NCBI GenBank assembly: GCA_963774155.1
Contig: CAVZDW010000002.1
Coordinates: 62,001 to 126,000 of the forward strand
Direction: 5' to 3'
Length of the DNA stretch: 64,000 nt
Source: DASSUW01 sp963774155
GTDB taxonomy: Bacteria; Actinomycetota; Thermoleophilia; Solirubrobacterales; Solirubrobacteraceae
The translations under genes and the position numbers were made by a program. The notes under the pieces are model-generated. The model was not told where the DNA came from. It worked only from the letters and a program-made list of their open reading frames with translations, and did not search any database. Below, piece after piece: positions 18,906 through 28,204 of this stretch (within the stretch, counting starts at the first letter, position 1; the number at the start of each line of letters is the position of its first letter).

Positions 18906-19885
18906 CCGGGGATCCGCGTGACCGTGCCGGCGCGCGAGTCGACCACCCAGGCGGCGCCGTCGCCGACCGCGATCGAGGCCGGGAAGCCGGGGATCCGGAC
19001 GGCACGGCGCGCCGTCGCCGAGCCCGGCGTGAGCTCGAGCACGTCGCCGGTCGCGGAGTCGAGCACGAGCACCGCGTCGCGGGTGACGGCCAGCGCCGTC
19101 GGCGCCGTGCCCGCGCGCACGGGATCGCCCTGCGGCTGGCCGGTCGCGGCGTCGAGCCGGCTCACCGTGCCGTCGCCGCGGTTGGCGACCCAGACCGAGC
19201 CGAGGCCGACCGCGATGTCCTGGGGGTCGCGGCCGACGCGGATCCGGCGGCCGACGACGAGGTCCTCGCGCGGGTCGATGCGGGCGACCGTCCCGTCCCC
19301 GGAGTTGACGACCCAGAGGTAGTTGTCACCGAAGGCCAGCGCGGTCGGGAAGTTGCCGGTCCGGATCGCCGGGCCGAGCCGGCGGTTGGTGATCGGGTCG
19401 ATCCGCATGACCGTGCCGCGCTGCCCGTTGGAGACCCAGGAGCCATCCGGTCCGGCGACGACGTCGACGGCGTCGGCGCCGATCGCGATCCGCCTCCCGG
19501 GCGCCCCCGGGACCAGCGGGTTGAGGCGGGTCACGCTGCCGTCACCCGCGTTCGCGGTCCACACGGAGCCGGCGCCGACCGCCACGCGCAGCGGCGCCGA
19601 GCCGGTGTCGCGGGCGGCTGGGTCGTCGTCCGGGCGCGCCGGGTCGATCGCGACGATGCGATTGTCGCGGCCGCTCGCCACCCACACCGTGTCGCCGCTC
19701 ACGGCGACGTCGGTCGGCAGCCGCCCCACCTGCAGCGCCTCGAACTCCGCGGGGTCGTCGCGCAGGAGGAGGACGACGAGCGCCGGCGTCACGAGCACGG
19801 CCACGAGGACCGCGACGGCGGCCACGATCACCCAGACCGGGATCCGGCGCCCGGCGGTCGGCTGAGGCTCGGCCACGGTCGTCAT
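18902..19885 (-). CDS. Membrane-anchored beta-propeller (YVTN/NHL-type) protein
   Basis: This 327-residue protein has an N-terminal membrane segment (about residues 16-38, VWVIVAAVAVLVAVLVTPAL) and then about six to seven blades of the type DIAVGLGSVWVANRGDGTVSRLD. The blades repeat with GxVWVxN cores, as in YVTN or Vgb-like propellers, so they should form a closed extracytoplasmic propeller. It shares an ATGA overlap with the upstream protease gene, so they form an operon. Its stop shares CTAG with the convergent lipoprotein gene. It is a paralogue of the 20886-21860 gene. A role as scaffold or sensor is inferred. Confidence 0.82.
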   Translation of the reverse strand: MTTVAEPQPTAGRRIPVWVIVAAVAVLVAVLVTPALVVLLLRDDPAEFEALQVGRLPTDVAVSGDTVWVASGRDNRIVAIDPARPDDDPAARDTGSAPLRVAVGAGSVWTANAGDGSVTRLNPLVPGAPGRRIAIGADAVDVVAGPDGSWVSNGQRGTVMRIDPITNRRLGPAIRTGNFPTALAFGDNYLWVVNSGDGTVARIDPREDLVVGRRIRVGRDPQDIAVGLGSVWVANRGDGTVSRLDAATGQPQGDPVRAGTAPTALAVTRDAVLVLDSATGDVLELTPGSATARRAVRIPGFPASIAVGDGAAWVVDSRAGTVTRIPG

Positions 19886-20745
19886 TCGGCGTCCACCGTC
19901 TCGGTGCCCGGGAGGCGCGTCGCGGCGACCGGGGCGTTGATGCGGGCGTCCACGCGGCGGTAGCCCGCGTGCTCGGTCTCCGCGTAGGCGTGCAGACGGT
20001 CGGCGCAGCGGTACTGCTCCCGCCAACCGACATACAGGCGGCGGGCGTCCTGCCGCAGCTCCTGGAGGCGCTCCTTGACCGCGGACCATGGAATCGCGAG
20101 CCCGCCCGGTTGCTCCGGGCTCCCGGTCGCGAGCGCGAGGCCGACCAGCCGGCCGCGCGAGTCGACCACCGGGCCGCCCGACGACTCGGGGACGAGGGCG
20201 CCGTCGAGGCGAAGCGCGGCGTTCAGCCCGGGCAGCCCCTCACCGAGCGCCGCCGGAGCCGCGCCCTCGACCGCTCGGGACGGGATCGTGACCAGGCTCC
20301 CGGTCGCCACGTCGGGACTGGCCTCCCGGCGCCCCACCGCGAGCAGCAGGTCCTCGGCGGCGGGTTCGTCGGCCGCCGGCTCCAGCACCACGAGTCCGGG
20401 AAGGCGCGGCTGCGCCTCCACGACGGCGAGGTCGTCGCAGGGCGCGCGGGCGACGATCCTGCCGTACAGGACACCGAGGCCCGTGGCCACGCGGAGCGAC
20501 GTCGCGCCCCAGAGCGTGTGGGCCGAGGTGAGGATGAGCCCCTCGTCGGCGTCGAGGACCACGCCCGAGCTCCGGACCTGGTCATCGCCGATCTGCGCCT
20601 CGACGGCCACGACGGCGAGGTTCATCCGCTGATCGGGCGTGAGCGGAGCGGCCGCAGGAGTCCCGTCTCCTCCGCATCCGGTTAGAGGGAGAATGCCCGT
20701 GGAGCCCAAAACCATGGCCCCGGTGATTACGCCAGCCAGGCGCAC
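19882..20745 (-). CDS. Trypsin-like serine protease lipoprotein (S1 fold)
   Basis: This is a 287-residue lipoprotein with signal peptide and lipobox (LTGC, Cys 24). The protease domain shows the triad: His in LTSAHTLWG, Asp in CDDLAVVEA and Ser in ESSGGPVVDS. No PDZ domain follows. The C-terminal 70 residues (YVGWREQYRCADRL on) have no known match to me. It is the first gene of an operon with the propeller at 18902-19885. The pair looks like an envelope protease with a propeller partner. Confidence 0.83.
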   Translation of the reverse strand: MRLAGVITGAMVLGSTGILPLTGCGGDGTPAAAPLTPDQRMNLAVVAVEAQIGDDQVRSSGVVLDADEGLILTSAHTLWGATSLRVATGLGVLYGRIVARAPCDDLAVVEAQPRLPGLVVLEPAADEPAAEDLLLAVGRREASPDVATGSLVTIPSRAVEGAAPAALGEGLPGLNAALRLDGALVPESSGGPVVDSRGRLVGLALATGSPEQPGGLAIPWSAVKERLQELRQDARRLYVGWREQYRCADRLHAYAETEHAGYRRVDARINAPVAATRLPGTETVDAE

Positions 20746-20788
20746 GTCCCGATGCTAAACCGGCTCCACCAGTCGCGGGTGGGTTGAC

Positions 20789-20822
20789 GGTCAGGATTCA
20801 GAACCATGTTCTGTTCCTGACC
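20789..20822. promoter_or_regulatory. 34-bp nested inverted repeat in a divergent promoter region
   Basis: Outer arms GGTCAGGA and TCCTGACC enclose inner arms CAGAAC and GTTCTG around a CAT loop. The only unpaired bases are two Ts on the left and one on the right. It lies between the protease gene (start 20745) and the propeller-Sco operon (start 20886). A TTGACG at 20784-20789 abuts it on the left, so it may be an operator over a promoter. As RNA it would also fold strongly, but there is no T-run to make it a terminator. Confidence 0.7.
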
Positions 20823-20885
20823 CTACGATTGCTCACCAAACGGGGCCACGGCAGCCTGCGTCATATCCCACGAACGGGAGCAGCC

Positions 20886-21860
20886 ATGCAGCAGGATGTC
20901 ATCGCCGCCCGGAGGGCGCCGCTCGGATCTCTCCGCCTCTCGAGGCGCCATCTCGTGGCGTTCGGCGCCGCGGTCATCCTGCTCGCGGCCGTCGCGGCCG
21001 TCGTCCTCGGCCTCACGGGCGGCGGCTCGTCGCGCCTGGTCATCCCGATCCCCGGGCACCCGACGGCTCTCGCGGTCTCGGACGACGTCGTCTGGGTCAC
21101 CGCGGCCGGCTCGCAGGCCGCCTGGCCGATCGATGCCCGCACCGGCCGCCAGGCGGGTCCGGGGATCCGGACCGGCGGCGCGCCGTCGCGGCTGGCCGCC
21201 GGCGCCCACGGCCTCTGGATCGCCGACAGCGCGCGTGCGGCGGTGATCCCGGTGCAGGAGGAGCCGCAGCGCGTGTTCGGCGCGCTGCCGGTCGGCGCCG
21301 ACATCACCGACGTCGTGCTCGCCGCGGAGGCCGTGTGGGTGGCGAGCTCCGCCGAGGGCGTCGTGCGCGCGATCGAGCCCGGTGGCCGCCGCGTGGAGAC
21401 CGTGCCGGTCGGCGCCGAGCCCGTGGACCTCGCGGCCGGCGGCCGCTGGGTCGTCGTCGTGGGGGCTCGCGGGCAGCTGGTCCGCATCGACGCGCGACTG
21501 CGCGAACCGGTCGGTGCGCCGGTGGTGCTCGGCGGCGTGCCGGTGGCGGCGGCCCTATCCGGAGATACGGCATGGGTGGCGGACGCGTCCGGCGGAACCG
21601 TCACGAAGGTCGATCTGGCCAGCGGGCAGGTCGCTGCCCCGCCCGTTCCGGTCTGCCGCCGGCCGGTCGCCCTGGCCGCCGACGGCGCGGAGGTCTGGGT
21701 CCTGTGCTCCGGCGACCGCAGCCTCGTGCAGCTCGACGGGCAGGGAGCCGAGCTCTCCCGGCGCGAGGTCGGGCAGGATCCCACGGCGCTCGCCATCGAC
21801 GAGCGGTACGTCTGGGTCGCCGCGGCCGGCGACGACACGGTCACGCGGTATGAGCGCTGA
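20886..21860 (+). CDS. Membrane-anchored beta-propeller protein, paralogue of 18902-19885
   Basis: This is a 324-residue protein with an N-terminal anchor (about residues 24-47, HLVAFGAAVILLAAVAAVVL) and about six propeller blades, for example PTALAVSDDVVWVTAAGS and PTALAIDERYVWVAAAGD. The ATG at 20886 has GGGAG 6 nt upstream; an in-frame ATG at 20784 would extend it by 34 residues through the inverted repeat and is unlikely. It overlaps the Sco gene by 11 bp. The divergent pair of propellers around a shared regulatory repeat suggests a common envelope function. Confidence 0.82.
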   Translation: MQQDVIAARRAPLGSLRLSRRHLVAFGAAVILLAAVAAVVLGLTGGGSSRLVIPIPGHPTALAVSDDVVWVTAAGSQAAWPIDARTGRQAGPGIRTGGAPSRLAAGAHGLWIADSARAAVIPVQEEPQRVFGALPVGADITDVVLAAEAVWVASSAEGVVRAIEPGGRRVETVPVGAEPVDLAAGGRWVVVVGARGQLVRIDARLREPVGAPVVLGGVPVAAALSGDTAWVADASGGTVTKVDLASGQVAAPPVPVCRRPVALAADGAEVWVLCSGDRSLVQLDGQGAELSRREVGQDPTALAIDERYVWVAAAGDDTVTRYER

Positions 21861-22650
21861 GGGGGCCAAGCCGCTCCGCCGTTTCCTGCTCGTGCTGGCG
21901 ATGTGCGTCGTCCTCGGCGCGCTCGGTGGGCTCCTCGTCGCGGAGCTGCAGCAGGATCCGGAGGCCCGGCCGCGCTTCATCCCGCCGCGGGAGGAGGCCC
22001 GCGACTTCCGCCTGCGCGACGAGGACGGGAAGTGGCGGACGCTGGCCGGCGAGCGCGGGAACGCCGTGGTCCTCACGTTCCTCTACTCGACCTGCTGGGA
22101 CCTCTGCCCGGCGCAGGCGGCCGAGATCGTCGACGCCGTCGAACAGGTCGGCGAGAAGGGCGTGACGGTCTACGTGGTGAGCGTCGACCCGATCGCCGAT
22201 ACGCGCACGCGGGTCCGCGAGTGGCTCGCGGTGCGGCAGCTCGAGGACGCGCCCATGCACTTCCTGATCGGGAGCAAGGACGAGCTGGCCCCGGTGTGGC
22301 AGACCTATGGGATCGTGCCGGTCAACGCCTCACCGGAGGACGCCGCCGCGGCGGCGAAGGCCACGGACGAGTTCCGCGCGTATGCGGCGGCCGAGGGCCT
22401 CGATCTCGCCGCGCGCCCGTACGAGCGCCCGGAACGCTCCGCGCCGATCGCCGCACGCGACCCGTATCCCGACACCCGGCGGCTCACCTACCGGGGCCGC
22501 ACGCGCCACGAGCAGGGCCTCGAGTTCGAGCACTCGGCCTACGTGCTGCTCATCGACAAGCGCGGCGTCCAGCGCCTCGGGATCCCGTTCGAGCGCCTGA
22601 ACGCCGACGAGCTGGCGCAGGATCTCCGCGTCCTGATCGCCGAGCCCTAG
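21850..22650 (+). CDS. SCO1/SenC/PrrC-family thioredoxin-fold protein
   Basis: This 266-residue membrane-anchored protein has a TM at residues 12-31. The thioredoxin-like domain carries the Sco copper motif CxxxC (Cys 82 and 86, STCWDLCPAQ) and a later conserved His in EHSAYVLLIDKRG. Sco proteins deliver copper to the CuA site of cytochrome oxidase or act as thiol reductants. About 60 residues, rich in Ala and Arg, are inserted between the VWQTYGI strand and the His, more than usual. It is translationally coupled to the propeller upstream, which is unusual; no oxidase gene is near. Confidence 0.85.
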   Translation: MSAEGAKPLRRFLLVLAMCVVLGALGGLLVAELQQDPEARPRFIPPREEARDFRLRDEDGKWRTLAGERGNAVVLTFLYSTCWDLCPAQAAEIVDAVEQVGEKGVTVYVVSVDPIADTRTRVREWLAVRQLEDAPMHFLIGSKDELAPVWQTYGIVPVNASPEDAAAAAKATDEFRAYAAAEGLDLAARPYERPERSAPIAARDPYPDTRRLTYRGRTRHEQGLEFEHSAYVLLIDKRGVQRLGIPFERLNADELAQDLRVLIAEP

Positions 22651-23587
22651 AGCCGGCAAACCGGCGCGCGAGCGTCGCCCCGTACCAGCTCTCGAGCGTT
22701 CCCGAGCGTCGCCAGCCGTGGGCCTCGAGGTCGGCGACCAGCGTGCCGTGGGCGGCCACGGCGGGCTCGTTGTCCTCGACCGGCCCGCCGGCCGTGCGCG
22801 CGAACCGCGGCGAGCGCGCCAGCACGCGCCCGTTGCCGTAGTCGTCGAGCGCGAGCGCGACGAACTCGGCCTCGTCGCGCCGCGGCCGAGCCGAGACCAG
22901 CACGCGCTCCAGGCCCCGGCTGCCCGGCTCGAGCGGGCGCGACAGCCGGCGCTCGTACCAGGGACCGTCGTCAGCCGGTTCGTCGCGCCAGCCGGCGGCC
23001 TCGAGACGCACCATCAGATCGCGGTGGGCCAGCGCAGCGCGACCTTGCTCCTGCATGACGCGTCCGCGGCGCACGTCGAACCCGGTCGAGCGCGCGACGA
23101 CGCGCTGCACGCCGCCCTTGTCCTTGATCCGGACCTCGAAGCAGCCGCGGCCCCACGCGTGCGAGAGCGCGACGTTGCAGGTCTCCATGCTGACCTCCTC
23201 CGCGACAGGCACGGACGGCGGCTCGGGTTCGCGGACCTCGGGGAGGGCAACCGGCGCGGGCGCGGCGACGGGTACTGGAGCGGGCGGCAAAGCCGGCGCG
23301 AGCCGCGCGCGCCGCGGCGACGGGGACTGCGCGATCAGGTAGCCCGCGCCTCCCGCCGCGGCCAGGAGCAGCAGGGCGAGTACGAGCGGCGCACCGTCGC
23401 CGCCCTCCGACACCACGCCGGGACGCGGTTGCTGGACCTGGGACCGGGAGGGCTCCCACAGCTCGAGCGGCACCCCGTCCGCAGCGTCGCGCACCCGCTG
23501 CGTGTCACCGCCGGCCTGGGCCCCGGCCGTCGCCGGGACGGCGAGAGCCGTCGACACGACGAGAGCGAGGACCGGCACGATGCGCAT
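22550..23587 (-). CDS. Secreted/membrane protein with two repeated domains, unknown function
   Basis: This is 345 residues with a signal peptide (MRIVPVLALVVSTALAVPATAGA), a TM near 67-86 and a Pro/Ala/Val-rich linker. Two related units follow (YERRLSRPLEP type after RLEAAGW, and WYGATLARRF after DLEAHGW). Each unit has a VLARS/VVARSTGF core, suggesting a duplicated small alpha-beta domain. I do not recognise the family. The last 35 residues are Arg-rich and overlap the Sco gene by 101 bp. They may be read-through after a lost frame, because the true end should fall soon after ARRFAG. Overlapping or frameshifted, the tail is uncertain. Confidence 0.6.
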   Translation of the reverse strand: MRIVPVLALVVSTALAVPATAGAQAGGDTQRVRDAADGVPLELWEPSRSQVQQPRPGVVSEGGDGAPLVLALLLLAAAGGAGYLIAQSPSPRRARLAPALPPAPVPVAAPAPVALPEVREPEPPSVPVAEEVSMETCNVALSHAWGRGCFEVRIKDKGGVQRVVARSTGFDVRRGRVMQEQGRAALAHRDLMVRLEAAGWRDEPADDGPWYERRLSRPLEPGSRGLERVLVSARPRRDEAEFVALALDDYGNGRVLARSPRFARTAGGPVEDNEPAVAAHGTLVADLEAHGWRRSGTLESWYGATLARRFAGSRARRSGRGDPAPARRRSGARTGSRGAGRRACR

Positions 23588-23777
23588 CTCGCGACGATCG
23601 TACCGGCGGCAGTGGCTCCGGTGACAGGGCTTCGTCGCCGTTGCGACCGCGGGTCCCGCCGATCGCCTCCAGCACGTTGCCGGCGGCCTCGAGTCGCTCG
23701 TACTCCTCGACGAACGGGCGCAGCTCCTCGATGCGCTCGCGCAGCTGGCGCCTCACCGAATCCAGCAGATCACCCAT
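23505..23777 (-). CDS. Small helical protein, unknown
   Basis: This is 90 residues from ATG 23777, which has a strong GGAGGAAG site 6 nt upstream. The first 40 residues (MGDLLDSVRRQLRERIEELR then FVEEYERLEAAGNVLEAIGG) form an amphipathic, probably coiled-coil helix. The remainder is low complexity and runs 83 bp into the start of the next gene in another frame. I do not recognise a family. The good ribosome site and start choice support translation. Confidence 0.55.
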   Translation of the reverse strand: MGDLLDSVRRQLRERIEELRPFVEEYERLEAAGNVLEAIGGTRGRNGDEALSPEPLPPVRSSRDAHRAGPRSRRVDGSRRPGDGRGPGRR

Positions 23778-23887
23778 CTCAAGCTTCCTCCTTCCCCGAA
23801 AGCTCCCCCCTGGCCAAGGTGTTCGCACGCCGGGGCCGATCGGCTCGGTCTTATCTGGAGCCGACGCGCAGCGGTCATGCTGGGCCT

Positions 23888-25099
23888 GTGCCGCGCTGGT
23901 CGGTCCTGCTCTTCATCGCGGTGTTCGTCGCGCTCGCCCTGCTGGTGGCCGAGAACCGCCGCGACGAGCGCGCACCGGCGCGCGAGCCGTCGACGGCGGC
24001 CCCCCAGGGGCTCGAGACGCACCTCCGTGCGCTGCAGCGGATCGCCGATGCGAACGACGGCACGCGCGCGGCGGGGTCGCCTGGCGACGAGGCGACCGCC
24101 GACTACATCGAGGAGCGGCTGCGCGCGGCCGGCTACCGGGTCACCCGCGAGCGGTTCCGCGTTCCGTTCTTCCGCGAGACCGCGCCCCCGCGGCTCGTGA
24201 CGGGCGGCCGGCGCGTGGCCGAGATCCGGACGTTGCAGTTCTCGGGTGCCGGGACGGCCGCCGGCCGGGTGCGCGAGGTCGGTCGCGGCTGTACCCCGGA
24301 CGCCTTCGCGGCGCTGCGCGAGGGCGAGATCGCGCTCGCGCAGCGGGGGACCTGCTTCTTCCGTGTCAAGGCGCTCAACGCGCAGCGGGCGGGCGCGGCG
24401 GCGCTGCTGGTCGCCGACGACGAGCCCGTCGCCGGGTCGCTCCAACGCCCCGTCGCGCTCCCCGCGCTGGCCGTCCGGACGGGCGACGTTCCGCCCGGCC
24501 GCCGCGCGCGGGTGACGGTGCGCGCGGAGTCGGAGACGCGGGAGACGGCCAACGTGATCGGCGAGATCGGCCCGGCCGGCGACGTCGCGATGGCGGGCGC
24601 GCACCTGGATTCCGTGCCCGCCGGCCCGGGCCTGAACGACAACGGGAGCGGCATCGCCGCGCTGCTGCACGTCGCCGAGCGCGTCGCGGACCGCGGGCGG
24701 CCCCTGCGCTTCGGCTTCTGGGGCGCGGAGGAGATCGGCCTGGTCGGCTCGCGGCGCTACGTGGACGGGCTGTCAGCCGCCGGGCGGGAGGCGATCACGG
24801 CGTATCTGAACCTCGACATGGTCGGAACGCCCGACGCGACGCCTGAGGTCTACGACGGCGCGCCGCGCATCGAGGCGGCGCTGCGCCGGTACCTCCCGCG
24901 CGGCACGGACGACATCGACCTCGGAGAGCAGTCGGACCACGCGGCCTTCGAGGCGGCCGGGATCCCGATCGGCGGCATCTTCACCGGGATCGACGACTGC
25001 TACCACGAGGCCTGCGACACGCTGCGCAACGTCGACCTCGACGTGCTGGCGAGCTCGGCCTCGGCGGCCGAGGGCGCGCTGCTGGATCTCTCCCCCTGA
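23888..25099 (+). CDS. M28-family zinc aminopeptidase with PA domain
   Basis: This 403-residue exported peptidase has an N-terminal signal anchor (PRWSVLLFIAVFVALALLVA). A PA insert domain (REGEIALAQRGTCFFRVKAL) comes before the catalytic core. Metal and catalytic residues are His-Asp in GAHLDSV, Asp in GLNDNGSG, Glu-Glu in WGAEEIGLVGS, Asp in LNLDMVG and His in CYHEACDT. It would release N-terminal amino acids outside the membrane. GTG 23888 is the start that gives the anchor. It overlaps the convergent binding protein by 100 bp. Confidence 0.88.
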   Translation: MPRWSVLLFIAVFVALALLVAENRRDERAPAREPSTAAPQGLETHLRALQRIADANDGTRAAGSPGDEATADYIEERLRAAGYRVTRERFRVPFFRETAPPRLVTGGRRVAEIRTLQFSGAGTAAGRVREVGRGCTPDAFAALREGEIALAQRGTCFFRVKALNAQRAGAAALLVADDEPVAGSLQRPVALPALAVRTGDVPPGRRARVTVRAESETRETANVIGEIGPAGDVAMAGAHLDSVPAGPGLNDNGSGIAALLHVAERVADRGRPLRFGFWGAEEIGLVGSRRYVDGLSAAGREAITAYLNLDMVGTPDATPEVYDGAPRIEAALRRYLPRGTDDIDLGEQSDHAAFEAAGIPIGGIFTGIDDCYHEACDTLRNVDLDVLASSASAAEGALLDLSP

Positions 25100-26304
25100 A
25101 CGGCCCCGGAGAGGATCCCCTCCACCTCGCGGTGGGCCGCCTGCAGCGCGGCGCGCGGCGACATCCGCCCGGCGAGCGCCGCGTGCACCCGCTTCTCGAT
25201 CGCCTCCTGGATCCAGATCCAGTCCGGCACGATGGGCTGGGCCTGCGCCCGCTCGAGCGTGCGCTCGAGCTCGAGCGAGTACGGCAGGTGGTCGAGGACG
25301 GTCGTGCCCATGTCGTAGCTCGCGGTCAGCGCCGTCGGCACCCTGAAGCGCTCGACCACCCGCTTGGCCTCCTCGGGGCCCGTGAGGTAGTCGCCCAGCG
25401 CGTGCGCCACCGGCTCGTCGGCCGAGTCCGCCGCGATGACCACGGCGGCGCCGGTCAGGAGGGCGGTCGGCTCGCCGTCGCCGAAGGCCGGCAGCTCGAT
25501 GATGTCGGCGTTCTCGACGCGCTCGTAGTCGTCGATCTCCGACGCGCCGTACGCGTAGGTCCAGTTGCGCATCAGACCGGCGCCGTGATCGAACGCGTAC
25601 CGCGACTCCTCCTCGTCCATCCCGGTGACCGCGGCCGGCACGGCGCCGCTGGTGATGCCGCGGCGCATGAACTCGAGCGCCCGCAGGTTCTGCGGGCTGT
25701 CCAGCTCGCTCGCCGCGCCGTCGTCGGACAGCACGCGTCCGCCGGCGGCGGTGGCGACCTCGAGGAAGTGCAGGGCGAGGCTCGGGCCGGCGCTCCCGGC
25801 GTAGACGAGACCGCCCTGCTTGCGCGCGAGCGCGTACGCCTCCTGCCAGGTGAACGGCGGCGTCCCGACCTCGGTGTTGTAGTAGAGGAAGCCCACGTCG
25901 ACGAACTTGGGCAGGCCCCAGAGCCGGTCGTCGTAGCGCACGAGATCGAGCGCGGCGGGCACGAAGTCCCCCTCGCGGGCCTCGACACGGTCGCTGAGAT
26001 CGGCGAGGTCGCCGCCGGCGGCCAGGTCGCCCATCGAGAACGCGTGGACGAGCCCGACGTCGCATGTGGCCGGGAGCACCTCGTCTTCCACGGTGACCAC
26101 ACGGAGCCGGGCCGAATAGCGGCGGTTCTCGTTCTCGCGGTTGAAGCGCTCGACGGCCGAGCGCTCGGTCGCCTGACTGGGCTTGTCGACGCAGTACGTC
26201 ACCTCACCGCCCTGGGCCTTGGTGGCCGGCGTGCCGCGCGGACGGTCCTCACCGCCGCAGGCCGTGAGCGCGAGGGCCAGCAGGAGGGCGAGGCGCGGTT
26301 TCAC
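25000..26304 (-). CDS. Extracellular solute-binding lipoprotein, family 1 (sugar ABC type)
   Basis: This is 434 residues with signal peptide MKPRLALLLALALTACGG (lipobox LTAC). The body has the type of a maltose/sugar-binding protein: LWGLPKFVDVGFLYYNTEV, WQEAYALARK, GLMRNWTYAYG, ALLTGAAVVIAADS and YLTGPEEAKRV. No permease gene adjoins it. Start is GTG 26304. The last 45 residues, Ser-rich, overlap the M28 gene; the natural end may be nearer to EVEGILSG. Confidence 0.83.
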   Translation of the reverse strand: MKPRLALLLALALTACGGEDRPRGTPATKAQGGEVTYCVDKPSQATERSAVERFNRENENRRYSARLRVVTVEDEVLPATCDVGLVHAFSMGDLAAGGDLADLSDRVEAREGDFVPAALDLVRYDDRLWGLPKFVDVGFLYYNTEVGTPPFTWQEAYALARKQGGLVYAGSAGPSLALHFLEVATAAGGRVLSDDGAASELDSPQNLRALEFMRRGITSGAVPAAVTGMDEEESRYAFDHGAGLMRNWTYAYGASEIDDYERVENADIIELPAFGDGEPTALLTGAAVVIAADSADEPVAHALGDYLTGPEEAKRVVERFRVPTALTASYDMGTTVLDHLPYSLELERTLERAQAQPIVPDWIWIQEAIEKRVHAALAGRMSPRAALQAAHREVEGILSGAVQGERSSSAPSAAEAELASTSRSTLRSVSQASW

Positions 26305-26390
26305 TCCGTCAGCCGGAGTACCGCGGCGCGCGACGGCTCAAACCGACCTCGATCGACTGGGTTGCGCTGCGGAGCGGGCGGTGATATTTA

Positions 26391-26417
26391 AAGCATCCGT
26401 TAATTAAACGGACGCTT
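26391..26417. promoter_or_regulatory. Inverted repeat, likely ArsR-type operator
   Basis: Arms AAGCATCCGTT and AACGGACGCTT (10 of 11 pairs) flank AATTA. The site is markedly AT-rich for this genome and ends 2 bp before the ATG of the ArsR-type gene at 26420. This is where an autorepressor of that family would bind. It also stands in the divergent gap before the binding-protein gene (start 26304). Confidence 0.75.
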
Positions 26418-26419
26418 AG

Positions 26420-26752
26420 ATGCAATCCGACCAGCTCAGCCTGACCTTCGCCGCGCTCGCCGATCCGACGCGCCGCTCGATCGTGAGCCGCCTCGCCGAG
26501 GGCGAGGCGACCGTGAACGAGCTGGCGGAGCCGTTCTCGATGAGCCTTCCGGCGATCTCGCACCACCTCAAGGTGCTCGAGCGCGCGGGACTCATCGTCC
26601 GCAGCCGGGAGGCCCAGTGGCGGCCGAGCCGGCTGCAGGCCGACCCGCTCGACGAGGCCGTGGCGTGGATGGAGTCGCGCAAGCGGACGTGGGAGGGCCG
26701 GATGGACCGACTCGATGCGCACCTGCGCCGGAAAGGACAGCACGATGAATGA
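26420..26752 (+). CDS. ArsR/SmtB-family winged-helix regulator
   Basis: This 110-residue regulator has ALADPTRRSIVSRLAEGEA, then the recognition helix SMSLPAISHHLKVLERAGLI and wing residues. It has no Cys pair for metal binding. It belongs to the ArsR subgroup paired with SRPBCC (AHSA1) genes, and the next gene is one, overlapping by 8 bp. An inverted repeat sits directly before the ATG, so it probably represses its own operon. The ligand is unknown. Confidence 0.92.
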   Translation: MQSDQLSLTFAALADPTRRSIVSRLAEGEATVNELAEPFSMSLPAISHHLKVLERAGLIVRSREAQWRPSRLQADPLDEAVAWMESRKRTWEGRMDRLDAHLRRKGQHDE

Positions 26753-27202
26753 CTCGACGCGAGCGGCTGCGGCCAACCAGGAGGTCCTGATCACGCGCAT
26801 CTTCGAAGCGCCGCGCGAGAGGGTGTTCAGGGCCTGGACCGACCCCGACGAGGTGGCCGCGTGGTACGGGCCTGCGCACTTCGACACGCCGCGCGAGCGG
26901 ATCCACATCGACCTGCGCGTCGGCGGGCGCTACGAGCTCACGATGGTCCAGCGCGACAACGGCGCCGAGTTCGCGATCGGCTACGAGATCATCGAGCTCG
27001 TTGAGCCCGAGCTGATCGTCCTGCGGTCGGACCCGATGCCGGAGGTGGGCATGCATGAGCCCACAGTCACGCGCGTGGAGTTCCACGACCACGGCGCCAA
27101 GACCCGCATGACCCTCACTGACGGGCCCTACCCCGTGGGCCGCGAGCACGCCGAGGCCGGTTGGAGCTCCGCCTTCGACAACCTGGCGGCGCTCGTCGCG
27201 CG

Positions 27203-27206
<4 letters not shown>
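26745..27206 (+). CDS. SRPBCC/AHSA1-domain protein
   Basis: This is 153 residues of the START-like SRPBCC fold: ITRIFEAPRERVFRAWTDPDEVAAWYGP at the N-terminus, then VGGRYELTMV, RVEFHDHGAKTRMTLTDG and a C-terminal helix GWSSAFDNLAALVA. Such proteins bind hydrophobic ligands or are Hsp90-activator-like. It is translationally coupled to the ArsR regulator, so the pair is likely a ligand-responsive unit. Start ATG 26745 has GAAAGGA upstream. Its stop shares CTAG with korB. Confidence 0.88.

Positions 27207-28200
<994 letters not shown>

Positions 28201-28204
<4 letters not shown>

Noticed and set aside
20789..20822. The 34-bp inverted repeat as a rho-independent terminator
   Set aside because: It stands between divergent genes, not after one, and has no T-run on either side.
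20784..20886. ATG 20784 as start of the second propeller
   Set aside because: It would translate the inverted repeat and has no ribosome site, whereas ATG 20886 has GGGAG at good spacing and leads to the membrane anchor.
22550..22650. Arg-rich C-terminal 35 residues of the 22550-23587 protein as a real domain
   Set aside because: They are antisense to the Sco gene and low in complexity. The second repeat unit ends at ARRFAG, and a TAG in another frame lies just after it.
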